64,000 nt of DNA, taken from positions 67,321,501 to 67,385,500 of the forward strand of contig CM027381.1 in NCBI GenBank assembly GCA_015680905.1, in the 5' to 3' direction. Positions 11,353 to 23,329 of the stretch are shown here, one piece after another. Numbering within the stretch: the first letter of the stretch is position 1; each line of letters begins with the position of its first letter. The notes beneath the pieces are model-generated. The model was not told the DNA's origin and did no database searches. It was given only the letters and a program-made list of their open reading frames with translations. Both the position numbers and the translations under genes were made by a program. The stretch comes from Coptis chinensis. Taxonomy: Eukaryota; Streptophyta; Magnoliopsida; Ranunculales; Ranunculaceae.

Positions 11353-12762
11353 ATGTTAACAAATGATACAAATTTCGATGAGATTAGGGAAGTTTTCAAA
11401 AATCTAACGATAAACCTACCCTTTCTTGAAGCGATTAAAAAGTTACCTCACCATGCTAAGTTTCTCAAAGAGTTGTGCACTACTAGGCGTAAGACAAATA
11501 TTTCTAAAGACGCCGTTTTAACTGAACAATTTCCAACTTTAACCAAACATAATGGAATCGTTAAGTACAAGGACCCTGGTTGTCCTACTGTACAATACAC
11601 CTTAGGAGATTCCCACATGACGACCGCGCTATTAGACCTGGGAGCGAGTGTTAACTTACTCCCATATTATTTATATAAACAAATAAGTCTACAGGAGATG
11701 CAACCTACTAAAATGACGTTGCAATTAGCTGATCAGTCTATTAAGTATCCTAAGGGTGTGGTTGAAAACGTGTTTGTTAAGGTTCAGGATTTCTACTATC
11801 CTGCTGATTTTGTTATCCTTTATACAGAAGTCACTAATGACTCTGTTCCGATTATTTTAGGGCGTCCTTTCTTGGCTACTGCCAACACGCTCATAAACTG
11901 CTGCGATGGTTCGATGTCCATGTCTTTTGGCCATCTTTCTGTTGAGGTAAATGTTTTTAAAACGATGAAACAGTTCCCAGATACGACTTCGGATGGAGAG
12001 GTTAGCAAGATCGAGAGCTTAGCTAAAGATTATTTCAAAACCACGTTTCCTGATAATCAGATGCCCAAATTCCTTTCCTTTGGAAGTTCCAACTTCGACA
12101 AGAACTCCCTAGAAGTCGAGGAAGATTTCCTTCAACTCTTTTGCAACTTTTCTTTGCCACTGCGCGAGTCCCTCCCTGTCAACATCCATTCATCCCTTGA
12201 CGTTATGACAGAAGATAAATTTTTCACCTTCTATCCCAGTGATTCTTTTGACCCACCTATTGAGGAATGTCTTGCATATCTCAAGGCTTCTGATGATCTA
12301 GACCTGAGAGCTCTAGCCGAGCCCTATTCATTCACCTCACATCATCCTGTCACTCATTCATCTTCCATCACCAATTTTCCCCACCTTCCACCTTTTCAAA
12401 GGAACCTTGAGTTTGCACTTGACCCTTTTGTTTCTCCTGTGCTTCATGATTTTCTAAATCCTCCTAATACGGAAATAATTCCCAAGGAAAAGGCATTTGA
12501 CACCTTCATTTTCAGAATTGAGACAGTTCCTACCTACACCATGAATGAGTTTTGTGCTAAACCCACATTCCTATTTTTTCCATTCTTTTCTTCTAAAACT
12601 TATATATATCCAACATATCTTCCACAAACATCCATTTTCTCACGATCATTCACTTGGACACCCTTTCATTCAAAGATGAAGAAGAAGGTGTATGCTCGGT
12701 TACGTTCTAGGTCTATCAGAATTCGTTTTCATTTTACTAAGTTGCATCGTAGAAAATCTTAG
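11353..12762 (+). CDS. Element B aspartic protease ORF (469 codons)
   Basis: Retropepsin-like protease of the Athila/Tat type. Residues 28-50 are PHHAKFLKELCT-like sequence common before the domain. The active site is DLGAS at about residues 95-99 (families often have DTG or DLG), the substrate-groove block LQLADQSIKYPKG follows, and PIILGRPFL is at about 166-174. The ORF is open and starts with ATG, though in the ancestor it was probably the end of a gag-pro polyprotein whose upstream stop codons (TAA TAA near 11213) now separate them. The last 290 residues are low-similarity sequence resembling the element A fragment at 23341-23637, and it ends with a basic tail. No polymerase follows. Expression is not shown. 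Confidence 0.8.
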   Translation: MLTNDTNFDEIREVFKNLTINLPFLEAIKKLPHHAKFLKELCTTRRKTNISKDAVLTEQFPTLTKHNGIVKYKDPGCPTVQYTLGDSHMTTALLDLGASVNLLPYYLYKQISLQEMQPTKMTLQLADQSIKYPKGVVENVFVKVQDFYYPADFVILYTEVTNDSVPIILGRPFLATANTLINCCDGSMSMSFGHLSVEVNVFKTMKQFPDTTSDGEVSKIESLAKDYFKTTFPDNQMPKFLSFGSSNFDKNSLEVEEDFLQLFCNFSLPLRESLPVNIHSSLDVMTEDKFFTFYPSDSFDPPIEECLAYLKASDDLDLRALAEPYSFTSHHPVTHSSSITNFPHLPPFQRNLEFALDPFVSPVLHDFLNPPNTEIIPKEKAFDTFIFRIETVPTYTMNEFCAKPTFLFFPFFSSKTYIYPTYLPQTSIFSRSFTWTPFHSKMKKKVYARLRSRSIRIRFHFTKLHRRKS

Positions 12763-14090
12763 TGCTTGATTATGTTTGGGGGTGCATTCCATGTTAATTA
12801 TTTATGGCAAGATCCACAACTATTTCGGTTGTTGATATATGGTAAACTGCATGTTCATTACATACATATGTTAGAGATAACTATAAAAGACTCATTATAT
12901 TTTTCGGTGTACTCCATTCCAGTCTTATATTTTAGTAAGTGCACCATTCAGGTAACCGAGCCCTCCTATTAGAGTGTATGGCTGTAAGTACCGGATCATA
13001 AGTCCACGTTTAACATAATTCATGTTTTCCACTCGTGCATATTTTCTCGGTTATTGAGTCAGGTTTCTCTATGATGTGAATTATGTCTTTATTGCTTTAT
13101 TGTTTTCCTTATATTAATCCTTAGTCATAAAAAGAAAAAAAAAATATATCAAAACCATAAAAATATTAATCTAGAAAGTCTCGGAAATCTGACTTTAAAA
13201 GACCCACGTTTAAAACAAATTTTCTAAACTCTGTTCTATAAAATTTGTTTGAGGGTGGGGTGTTGGTCTTTCCATCCTAAACTCTGTTCTATAAATTTGT
13301 TATTTTTTTTTGTTTTTTTAGTAGATTGGATATTGAGTTGTTAAATTTAATAGTTAAATTTGAATTATGTAGTTAATTGTTATTTGAATTTCTATTTTAA
13401 TTTAATTTGGTTCTTGTCTAATCATGAGATGATTTTTGAATGAATCCCACCTTCTCGAATTGTTTGGGGGTGGTATTATTATTTTTAGCATTGCTTTTAT
13501 CTGATCCACCATTTTAGAAGTAATTTTGCAATGAGTTGGTTGAGAATGTTGCCAATATTGGTGTGGCTAGGATTAGATATTATGGTAGGATTAAATTTCA
13601 ATGAGTTAGGAAGTTACTATTCTAAATTCAATCTAAAAGATATTAGGTTTGTTTTGGAATAATGAATCTGGGTTGTTTCCGTTTTAGGTTTTGAAAATAT
13701 TTTGTTTCCGGCAATTGCCTTTAAATTTTTGGGCAGCTTGTTAATTCGTTCTAAAAACTAAAACCTTATATATACTTGATTCATTCTACACTCACAACCC
13801 ACACATCTCACATGCATCTCTCACCTTGAACCTTTAAAATTTTCCTTTTGTTTTTCACTTCATCCTGCTCAGAGCACACGGAGCGCGCCCCGCGCCCTAT
13901 ATAGGCTACTTCTAAGTGTGCCTAGCGCTGAAACGCTTGGAACTTGAGTTAGAAAGGAGTGCGACCTGTGCCCTTCAAAGGCCATTTCGAAGCGCACCCC
14001 CCGCCCTGACCTTCGCAGTCGCTTTAATTTTCTAATTTTTGTGAGTTTTTCCAGGGTTGGTTGCATCACTTCTAGAGTGTGTTTATTGTG
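12763..14090 (+). other. Non-coding spacer of element B
   Basis: No credible gene. It contains repeated polypurine-like words TGTTTGGGGGTG (12773, 13461) and TGTTTGAGGGTG (13246), and a second block of GC-rich motifs at 13881-13897, 13957-13973 and 13990-14005 that copies the layout of the leader at 9350. Confidence 0.6.
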
Positions 14091-14958
14091 ATGACATCTA
14101 GCTCCTACAATCATACTGGAGCAGTCTTTTGAAGATTTGTTCCAAAGCGACACCTATGGTGCTTGGTTTCGCGAGGTGATCATACACGTAGGTTGGGAAC
14201 CGCTAATGGTAAGACCTGATGAACATTATTCTCCGGCACTTACATCTTATTTTTATGATAATCATAAGTTCATTGATAGACCGGAAGGAGAACAAGTGTT
14301 CTCCATCACCATTGAGGATGAACCAATGGAAATTACCAGGTTCTTGCTAGCCTTTGTTCTTGGACTTGCTATGCCCGCTAAAATACAAGATTATTGGGTA
14401 GATAATATGTATATCTACACCTATGAGTTTTTGCATGAGGCTTATGGGGCAGGATTTTTCCGTATCGAGGACCAAGGGGAATATAATGTCGCCCTTGGTA
14501 GCCTGGCACTGTTATGTTTTGGATCATGCTAAACATATTAGAGGAATAACGTTTTTCTTCTGTGAATGACGCCACTTGCAGCGTCTTCCTTGCTTTAGCC
14601 ACGGGACGTATGCTCTATGACTTTCCCCGAACCTTAGTTTCTAGTTTAGCGCGAGCCCATAGCATGAGGCATAAGTACATTCTTATGCATGTTTTAGTTT
14701 GTCGTATTATGCTGTGTTTCTTCCCTGTTTTTTGTACCCGTTCCACGGATTGGGTTGGGGTTGACATTGTGAGACCCACCAATTGTATTATTCGATCTTT
14801 CCGTACAATGACTTGGCAAGGGTGGAGGATACAACCTCATCAGGTTGCACCTTACACCCCATCCGACCAAGTGGAGCTTAACAGGTTAGCAATCATAGAT
14901 GATAAATGGCGTGAAGCCTGAAAAATCATCATGGCGTGGCAGGATGCGAAGGAACCTC
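14091..14958 (+). pseudogene. Element B second ORF, like the 'putative plant transposon protein' domain
   Basis: An ATG at 14091 opens a short frame, which shifts into 14137-14532. That frame shows GAWFREVIIHVGW, a hydrophobic FLLAFVLGLAMP stretch and YTYEFLHEAYG. After another frameshift, 14562-14921 continues with VFLALATGRMLYDFPR and a hydrophobic helix. The arrangement (a conserved WxxL block, then a 'lgl' helix, then an 'a-tGr-id' block) resembles the domain labelled putative plant transposon protein in Athila/Tat-type elements; this is recognition by pattern and not an alignment. CACTA-1 is inserted just after the end, and a few more acidic codons follow at 18618. The function of the family is unknown. 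Confidence 0.5.
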
Positions 14959-15784
14959 CACTACTACAGAAATGCACATTAACCACTGTTTCTCTAATAG
15001 TGATGGCTAATAGTCACTTACCACGGTACATATGGTTTTTCTAATTTTGGTTTTTCTGATTTCGGTACAAGCCAAATACCACTGGTCTTGTAAAACGGTG
15101 GGATATAATAGTCATATACGACGGTACTATCCAATTTCGACAAATTTCGGTTTTTGATATTCATATACCCCATTGTTTCTAAGAAAAGGTGGCGAATGTT
15201 TTGGAAAAAATAGCCCTACCGTGGATAAAGTAGTCATCATGCAATAGTAGCCACTTTTCTCTAAAGAAATTATTATCGAAAAAAAAAAAAAAAAGGAATT
15301 TGAGATTGGGCAACCTTTGCTAAGAATTTCCTGGCCTTGAATCGATATGTACCAACAAAGTTCTCTAAATTTGTTTGAGATACATCTCCCTCTCTTCCTT
15401 AATCTACTTGCATCGCTATGGGTTGCAGCCATCCTTAATCATCCTGGATAGAGACTTTTAAGGTTCGAGGTAATTAGTAATTTTATGTTCAATATCAAAT
15501 CCCATTCAATTTATTGGGATTTTTGTTTCTGAAATTAAAATCATTTAGTGCATTAGGGTTGATTTGTTGTTCGTTTGGTTTTGAATTTTTCGATTTTGCT
15601 CTTTTTAATCCCCGAAAAAGATCATTCTTTTCTAATTTTTTAATTCCCGCAAACTGATCATTTTAATCTCTTTTTGTTTTGGTGAAGATCAAATTAATAT
15701 CTTCTTTTTTCTATTTTAGGAAATGATTAATTTTATTTATATAATCAGCTAGCACCAATTACATCAACCCATAACAATAGCTAG

Positions 15785-16396
15785 CAAAGCCAAGCAGCTA
15801 GATGCCTTTAAAATTGTAAGTTGTATCTTTGTTATACTTGCCAGATTGCTTGGTTCTGCTTCATCATTTTGGAACATCTTCTGGTTGCATCTTATAGACT
15901 TCATTGCTAAAGTTGCACTTCACCTACACTCATCATGAGTCTCATCTTCTAGCCTCTGGTAATCATTTTGTGGTCTCACATGCATGGAGTCTTCTTAAAA
16001 ATAGTGGTGGGAAAGCACCAATTGAACTACTCAATAATATTGGAGTTCTTCACTTTGATAAAGGAGATTTTGAGGTGAAAGAATGGTTTTCTTCTCATGT
16101 CCTATGTTTGATCACAACTTGATTATGCAGAACATTTTTATTATTTTTTCCTATTTTGTTCATCTTCTTTATTTATTTTGTTCCTCTCCTTTTGCAATTG
16201 AAACTTTGTGATCATCCCTTTTAGCCTTCATTTTGTACTTCTTGTGTGGGATTTTAACTGATGCGTTGGTCATTTAAACTGCATGTAATTTCAAGCGGAA
16301 AAAGATGTAAAGTGAATGTACTTTACTTTTATTACCCAATTAACAGTCATTTATTCTCTCACAGTTGGCTAAGCAAACATTCAAGGAGGCACTGGG
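15785..16396 (+). pseudogene. CTR9/VIP6-like (PAF1 complex) gene fragment captured by CACTA-1
   Basis: Three exon-like blocks with splice-type borders: KQLDAFKI ending at 15815 before GTAAG; LLNNIGVLHFDKGDFE within 15982-16074, before GTGAAA; LAKQTFKEALG from 16365 after CACAG to 16396. In plant CTR9 proteins these words follow one another in the TPR repeats (ALDAFK, then the NNIGxLHFExxxFE block, then TFKEALGDG). CTR9 is part of the nuclear PAF1 transcription-elongation complex. Only about 60 codons are kept, with introns, so the capture was of genomic DNA. The last exon is cut in the middle and fused to a different gene at 16397. Confidence 0.75.
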
Positions 16397-17643
16397 AAAT
16401 TTGAGGAAGTTCTTCAAAGAAAGAAAAAAATGAAAGATGAGTTAATACATGAACAAGCTATAGCAGCTGCACTTTTATATCAGCACCATCAACAAAATGG
16501 AACTTTACCACCCCTTCCACCTTTTGACCGTTCTTCTTCTTTAAGGTACCCAAGTCCTGGAATAACTTCAAAGAAACGGTATTTGCCTACAAGTTCTAGT
16601 TATAGACCCAGGTCTCTTACTGATATTCTTGTTCAACCTCATTAAGGTTGGCCTTCTTTGTTTCTTCATCACTTTTCTTAGTAAAGTTTTATTCTTTATT
16701 GCCCTTATCTTTATTGTTGATTGGAAGTTTACCATTTATAGGAAGAAAGTAAAGTAAGTAGCAATTTTGTTATTATCAAATAGAAACTACTATTGTGATG
16801 CTAGATTGTATGTTTCTATTTTTTTTGTACTTTCCTTGAATATAATCATGAAAAATAGGTTTGAAAAGTTTGATTTGACAAGGACATATAATTGGGTTTA
16901 CTGTTTACATATGGTTGTTGTGTCTTTATGGCTTTTGTTGTTAGAGGGATAAGAAGAAGTGTCTACTAGTTGGCTTCATTTATTGATCAAATTTGAGTTT
17001 CTGGGTTCACAAAATGAAATTCAGGTCTACTTTAATATTGGAAGGGGTTAGATTTTTTGGCCCAAACCCCAATTATGAGGTAGGAGGGATTTACCTTGTA
17101 CAGAATTTATGCTTTTGTCCTGTAAGCATTATTTTGAACTGAGGAGGTAGTTTGATGGTTTGTATTTATTCCGTTAAGCGCTCATCAATGTACACTAAGC
17201 TGTATATACTCAAACTTCCTCTTATACAAATTGCTATATAGATAATGAATAATATAAGCTCAAGTCATTTGTTTTCACTCACCAAATTGGCATTAGAGAT
17301 CTTTTTGCATCAATTCTAATCGCCTTGTACATGCTGTAGTGGTGAAGCATATATGACAATTAATTTCTCACTCTTTTTTTTTTTTTTTATTTTGTTTTTT
17401 TGAAACAGGAAATGAAGATTGAAGAACTGGAGAAGCCATTTTGTCTTTGTACATGGAGGAGGCTTTGGTGCTTGGTGTTGGTACAAAACCATAACACATT
17501 TAGAGGAAGGAGGATTCAAAGTTGATGCTATAGACTTAACTGGTTCATGAGTTCATTCGTGTGATACAAATATCATTACTAGTCTTGCTGAATATGTAAA
17601 GTCACTCACTGATTTCCTCGAAAAGTTTGGAGAGGGCAAAAAG
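16397..17643 (+). pseudogene. Methylesterase (MES11-15-type alpha/beta hydrolase) gene fragment captured by CACTA-1
   Basis: The first exon, 16397-16645, reads KFEEVLQRKKKMKDELIHEQ, then AAALLYQHHQQNG, FDRSSSLRYPSPG and RSLTDILVQPH, the N-terminal extension typical of the plastid-type MES11-15 group. After an intron, 17409-17643 encodes HFVFVHGGGFGAWCWYKTI (oxyanion-hole HGGG), then GGFKVDAIDLTGS and YVKSLTDFLEKFGEG. A one-base loss just before HFVF and a TGA after LTGS break the frame. The catalytic Ser, Asp and His regions lie downstream and are missing. Family members hydrolyse methyl esters of plant hormones, though several in this group are predicted inactive. The fragment cannot be active. 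Confidence 0.8.
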
Positions 17644-18617
17644 GTTCATTCTGATTTTTCTTAATTAATTCTTTAAATTATTAATATTATTGTTTTTTTA
17701 CTTCTTTGTGACTCGTATATACTTTCAAGAAACCCGCTATTTAATTTCTATTTCTAGTCTTAATTAACTAGCAAATATTTTAGATTCTCTCTTTCACATT
17801 ATTATGAAAATTGAAAACTTATGATGTTATCAGCAAGGCGGTACATGTATTGAACCCCCCTTCTATTTAGATTTGGACTCTGCTTTCTTTCCCCTTAACT
17901 TACACATTTTATTTCCACAAGAACAACTGAAATCAACTTGAAACTAGCTCTAGGAATACATGTATATACATAGAATCTTAGCATTTGTTTATTGTTGTAG
18001 GTGAATGCTCAACAAGGGATGACAATTCTTGCACAAACTAAATGACCAGATTATTAGCATAATCAATTAGATTACTATTTTAATTTGTACAAGCTAGAAC
18101 ACGTAGATTTGAAAGGTTATTTTTTTATTGTATTATTTCATGCTTGGTAGATGTCAATTAATTATTTTCTTTCTTGTTAGTTGCCCTATGTTTTACTTTT
18201 AAGTTGGATATGGAATGTTCAAAATTGAACAAGATGGAAAATGGGCTCAAAATCTATTTTGCAGGTTGTTTGTTAATCAGGTGGTGTTTTGATTATTGAA
18301 TTCAATGAGGTTTAATTTCATTTATTTAAAAAAAAAACATATACTATATACCACGGTTTTGCAAGAAAAGTGGTATAATAAGACTATATAAGCCACGGTT
18401 TGCATCAGAAATAGCACATCATACAGATTATTAACCACGGTTTTTGAAAATATAATACCACGGTTTGTTCTTAAACTGTGGTAAATAAGGGGCACTTAAT
18501 ACCACGGTTTTGCTAGAAGTATTTGCCACCCCAGCTGATACCACGGTTTAGAAACAGTGGCTAAAGGGTTTTTAGCACTGTATATAACAGTGGTTAATGA
18601 GCTTTTATGTAGTAGTG

Positions 18618-18735
18618 CTCATTTCTTTATAGAAGAGGAGGAGGATGACGCTTAAACGCTGGAGAGGAGGTAAGTTTTTATTTTTGTTCGTGTCTGCTTA
18701 TGTCCCAAGCAATTTACTTCTTGTAACCCCATAAC
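18618..18735 (+). other. Element B sequence between two insertions
   Basis: A short acidic continuation of the second ORF ends here, followed by the start of the non-coding 3' part. The words TGTCTGCTTATGTCCCAAGC align with element A near 24586. Confidence 0.6.
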
Positions 18736-20001
18736 TGTAGGAACTGTTATTTCAGAATGAATATTTCTACAAACTGTGAAAACCACGAGCAGCGGAATTA
18801 ATGGTTCTCACGATTTTGGATTAAAAAACATACCTTTAAATCCGGCTAATCTAACTCTGAGAATCCATTAGCTATGAATCTAAATCAACAATCAACCTCT
18901 TGATTTTCTGTTGTATTCCTTTCAATAGATTGGACGTTGTATGGGCAACGATCTACCAACCCCCTTCTTTCTCACAAAACTAGATCCAATTTTGAATCTA
19001 TCTTTTCTTGACCCTCTCTTTTCAAATCAGAGTGAATAGTGATTTCGGCCAGGAGAGAAGGGATTCTATTTATAGGCTACAACAGGGACCATGAGGAAAA
19101 ATTAGGGTTGGGCCTCCTGACGGGCTTGGGCTTCCCATGTTCGCCCAGAACACACGACCCAAGTCCGTCAACAAATGGCTTATTCCACTAAAGGCCATTG
19201 TTGCACTACCGCCCTAATCCCAAATTACGTGTCAGCGTTTATGGGCTCAATATTATATGCTCGTTGATCTCCCCGTGTTTAAGATATCGAATGTCCGTTG
19301 ATTAAGTCAAGTTACTGACAACTATATTAATCAACTTCTTATGTCCTTGAGTAGTACCACTCAACCTCATTGTCATGTCAGAATAAATCCACCTGCAGGG
19401 TTTACATGACAATCCTTTTGAGCTCCTTAATGGAACATCATCAGCCCGACTTCTTGCGAGACACGGATTCCTTCTATAATCAACAACACACCTTACATAT
19501 AATGTCATTACCCAATCCATCGAGTTTGTTGATTCACAAATGAATCTCACTCATTAATGATTTAAAGCAATGTACAATGCACGTAAGTGCCCATTATTAT
19601 ATCCGGATTAAGAAGACAAACATCCATAATTACAGAGGTGTTTGTTCTCTTATATAGTTAGTATAAAGAGAAACAACCTCACTTGGTCCTGTTCAATACA
19701 CATAAAGTGTACTAGTGTAATCCTATAGTCAAGATAGACTAATACCAGATTATACTACAACTGTACCAATAGTTTGTCTAAATCCATCTAGGTTGTGAAC
19801 GATTACTTATACTTTATAAGGTACTGATGATATGATCTTCTGTGTGTTCACACCATATCATCTACAACATAAAGTATTATACACATGCATATAACTAATA
19901 ACATATAAAATATATATAACATTTGCCCATATGATTCTCATTCAAAATATAAAGAATTAGAATTATTACAAAAGTAATACTTTTAGTATATAACCCAATC
20001 A
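18736..20001. mobile_element. Solo LTR inserted in element B
   Basis: It starts TGTAGGAACTG and ends ACCCAATCA, with ATAAC on both sides (18731-18735 and 20002-20006). Around it, element B aligns with the 3' part of element A (GGAACTCATATAG follows in both), so the boundaries are independently supported. There is no coding sequence, primer site or second copy, as expected after LTR-LTR recombination. The family is not identified. Orientation is uncertain. Confidence 0.85.
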
Positions 20002-20006
20002 ATAAC

Positions 20007-21753
20007 GGGTGGAACTCATATAGAGTTACGTCTATTTTTATTTTTCTATATTAGTATGTTTTAACCTTGTTTTGTAGATGCTCCAAAATTTCACTCGTTT
20101 CTATGGTATTTTTCTACCCTTTTTATTTCAATACTTTTAGGACAAAGCATGCTTCTTGTTTGGGGGTGGCATAGAAACACGCATAATTTAAGGCATCTGT
20201 TAGGATATAGATATGTATAATGATAGTTTTTGGTATCTAGTAAACTAATTTAAGGCATCTAGTAAACAAATAAAAAAATTCAAAAATATAAATAAAAAGT
20301 TTATGCTATACACTTAGGAATATTGGTATTGTTTTCTTTCTCTATGCTTTTAATAATCTAAAAGTCTCACGTTAGCTTTTGCATTAGAATAGCTTTTAGA
20401 AATTTAGGTTAATATGTAGGTAATAATCTTTGCATCTTTCTATAAATATATTACATGAGTATCTATGATTGTTTGGCCGTAAGTTTCTGAAATCTAGGCT
20501 AGAGTACTTATTCTACAAATCCTGTGAGAATATAGCCTAAAGCCTTATATGAGTGAAATATTTGAGAAATGACACAAGGGATAAGTAAATTCCGGATAGA
20601 GAAATCACACGTCTACCTGCTTGATCACTATACCATATCCTAAGCGAGAATTTAGGCCCTCTTTGGATCGATATAGCCAAAAATTCAAACCTATGAATTA
20701 TTTTCCGCTAGTCGCCCCTCTGAGCCTTTTATTTAGCCTTTCATAAACCACAATTCCTTTACCCTTTTACAAAAATAAAACAAAATAAAAAAAATCAACC
20801 TACCCATTTTAGAACGAGTCTGAGAATAGGATGAGTGAAGAAAATAGAAGATAAAAACCTGTGTAAACAAAAATTAGTTAGTTGATTCCAAAAAGAAAAA
20901 GAAAAGAAGTTTTCATCCAAAGAAAAGAAAAGAAAAGAAAAATAAAGATAAAAACAAAATAAAAACTTCAAAAATAGAATAAAATGAGTAAAAAAGCCAA
21001 AATACCTAATAGAAACAAAGTGTAAAAGCAAAAGAATAAGGTTTTCTCTAGTTACAGAATATGAAGATTCTATTATCTCAGACTGGTTCTTTTTGAATAT
21101 CCATTTCTTTCATTTTTAAACCATCACCTAATCCCCACAATACCTAATAAAGACCTCTAGCTCAATTAGGAATAGGTTAGTGTCATAGTAAGTGGCAGAT
21201 GTGTTTGATCGACTTCGGCTTCCTTGTGTGTCATTGAGTTTGTAAGGTAAAGTGTGCCCACTTTACACACTTTGAGTGTAGGAAACTCGAACTTGAGCGG
21301 AAAAATCAAAGTGTTTTTGTCTTGACTTTTCTGTGAGGACCTACTTAAGGACGCTATTCCAAAGTTTCAGAAACAGATCTGTTAGTGCATTTCATAGTAT
21401 TACTCATTGTATATATGTTTATTTGTAGATGATTGATAATTATGCATATATTAGCTTAGGTTTCGACTTGATTATTCTGTATTCATTCCTAGTGAGATGT
21501 ATAGATAATTGAGACATAAATAAGGAAACAATAGTTTTATTTCTTAGTCGTTATAGTGTAGATGAAGTTTGTGAGTATCTTCACTAGAAAACTCTCACAA
21601 GGCTATAACTCGTCCACTAGGGAATTCCTAGTGGTTTAAGGCCTTGTTGCATATGGTCAATACAATCGCACTCGGTGAAACGAGATTAGTTAGAACTCTA
21701 TTTTTGGTCACTTATTCTAATTTCTCATATTTGCTTGAGGACAAGCAAAATGC
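20007..21753 (+). other. Non-coding 3' part of element B
   Basis: No gene. It aligns with element A 24600-26323 by eye in many blocks, such as GGGATATGAGTG-like and GCGAGAATTTAGGCCCTCTTT. It includes an A/G-rich tract at about 20887-20960 and the polypurine-like TGTTTGGGGGTG at 20157. Confidence 0.65.
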
Positions 21754-21768
21754 TGTTTGAGGGTGGTT
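21754..21768 (+). promoter_or_regulatory. Polypurine tract of element B
   Basis: TGTTTGAGGGTGGTT lies directly before the 3' LTR, where plus-strand DNA synthesis would be primed. Element A has TGTTTGGGGGTGGT at the same place (26324-26337). Confidence 0.65.
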
Positions 21769-23324
21769 TGATAAGAGCCAAAAACTGTAGTTTTAACCCC
21801 TTAACAATATTACTTTTAGACCAATTATGTGATTAATAAGTAAGAGTTAGTACTGTTATCGTGTTCTTATGTATTTCAGGCATTGAGTCGAATATGTGTA
21901 GAAATACGCCCCTTTTGCGAGATAATGGAGCAAAGGTTGATTGCTAAGAAGTTCTATGATTAAAGGCTAAGATTCAAGAGAAAATGCCTTTTTAAAGCCC
22001 GGTCAAAGCTAAAAAGTCAAAGTCAATACGGGCAGAAATAGCGCACAAAAGTCAGTAGAACTTTCGAAGGCCGTATCTTTAGACTCAGACCTCGGAATTG
22101 GGCCTACCTTATGTCAAAACGACCAGCTCGGAAAGAGCTTTCTAATGGTCTAAGTCTTAACCCAATCAGAAGAGCAAAAATGGACGAAAAGGGTGTTGAA
22201 GTCAAATCTAACTGAAAATCCATTTGTGGACTGAAGTAATAAGGTTTTGGGCTCGATTTTCCGGCCCAAAACATGGCTCCTCAGCCCATGCACGAATTTG
22301 TGGATCTTGTCTCCTCCATATGAGAGACAAAGACTTAGCTCTTAAGCTATCTTAGTTTTTACTTAGGGAAAGAGGTTTTTAGTTGGTTTTTAGTTAGTGA
22401 ATGATAAAAATACTTAGTTTTAATTCATTAAATTAGTTTTTATAGATTAATCTAGTTAGTTATCAATTTTATTAGTTGTTAGAACAAGTTTTGAATTTTA
22501 GAATAAAATACTTAGTTTATATTTCAATATTTAATTTCGAATTCAATCTTTCATTCATAGATTTAGTTGTTTTAAATTGATAATTAGTACTCATAATCTT
22601 AGTTCTAAATTAGTTTTAAATTCAGTTTTAATCCATTTTGAATCTTAGACTATTGTTAAATTAGATTAATAAAGTTAATTAGTTATTCAATAATGACTTG
22701 TTTTGATTGTTCTTGTTTTAGAAATGATAGTATAATGATTCAAGGTTAAAACCTCCATTAAAGGAGTTTGAGGAAGCCTTGATGAAATTTGATTGTTGTT
22801 AATGTAGAATTGTTTGTAATAATCTATTCCATTCTAGAAAGCAATTAGTTCACCATGAGAATGGGTTTGATTGTTTCACATGCTAGCTGTTAGTTGGTAG
22901 AAATTACCATGGACAATTAGGGATTAGAAAGACCCAATTGCTATGTGAAAGCATTGCAATTCGGATTACGGCAATTCCTTGCTAGTTAATTGAGTCAAAT
23001 CAAGGTGGAATAAAATTTCCCCTAATTCCTCCTCATATTGTCAATTTAGTATTTCTGTAGTTTGAATTATCGTATCTTGATTAGTTGAATTACCATCGTA
23101 GTATAATTTCTATCGTTACTCTCATTGACTTTGATAGACTGATTATCGTAGTTAACGTGAATTCTAAAGAACTAGGAGTGGAACAAATTCTCTACTCTAA
23201 ACATATTGCATTGATAACGAGAGTAGATAACTTTGATATATAGAATAGAAAATAGTTTTAGTTTTACTTACGTTTGAGTTTCATCGCTTATTCGTAGGTA
23301 AAACTATCGTTTTACATTTTATCA
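21769..23324 (+). repeat. Element B 3' LTR
   Basis: It starts with canonical TGATAAGAGC and ends TTTTATCA. It is a direct repeat of 7589-9125. Confidence 0.9.
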
Positions 23325-23329
23325 TGAAT

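Larger units (their letters stand above)
14959..18617. mobile_element. CACTA-1: non-autonomous CACTA element with captured gene fragments
   Basis: The left end is CACTACTACAGAAATGCACA; the right end, reverse complemented, is CACTACTACATAAAAGCTCA, and both continue into ATTAACCACTGT. The 3-bp flank CTC is present on both sides (14956-14958 and 18618-18620), the duplication size typical of CACTA/En-Spm. Subterminal repeats of ACCACGGTTT type cluster within 250 bp of each end, on opposite strands, as expected for transposase-binding sites. No transposase was found in 3659 bp. The interior holds exons and introns of a CTR9-like gene and a methylesterase-like gene. Confidence 0.93.
7589..23324 (+). 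mobile_element. Element B: gag-protease Athila/Tat-like LTR retrotransposon without reverse transcriptase
   Basis: The LTRs lie at 7589-9125 and 21769-23324; the right copy begins TGATAAGAGC, the left TAATAAGAG (one mutation), and both end TTTTATCA. The flanks TAAAT (7584-7588) and TGAAT (23325-23329) fit a 5-bp duplication with one change, and removing the element restores the element A frame. The order is LTR, tRNA-Asp-type primer site, broken gag with zinc knuckle, protease, non-coding, a second ORF, a long non-coding 3' part, polypurine tract, LTR. No reverse transcriptase, RNase H or integrase motif was seen, so it must have moved with enzymes from a relative. Its own insertions are CACTA-1 (14959-18617) and a solo LTR (18736-20001). 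In a 310-bp LTR stretch compared by eye there are about 9 differences. Confidence 0.9.
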
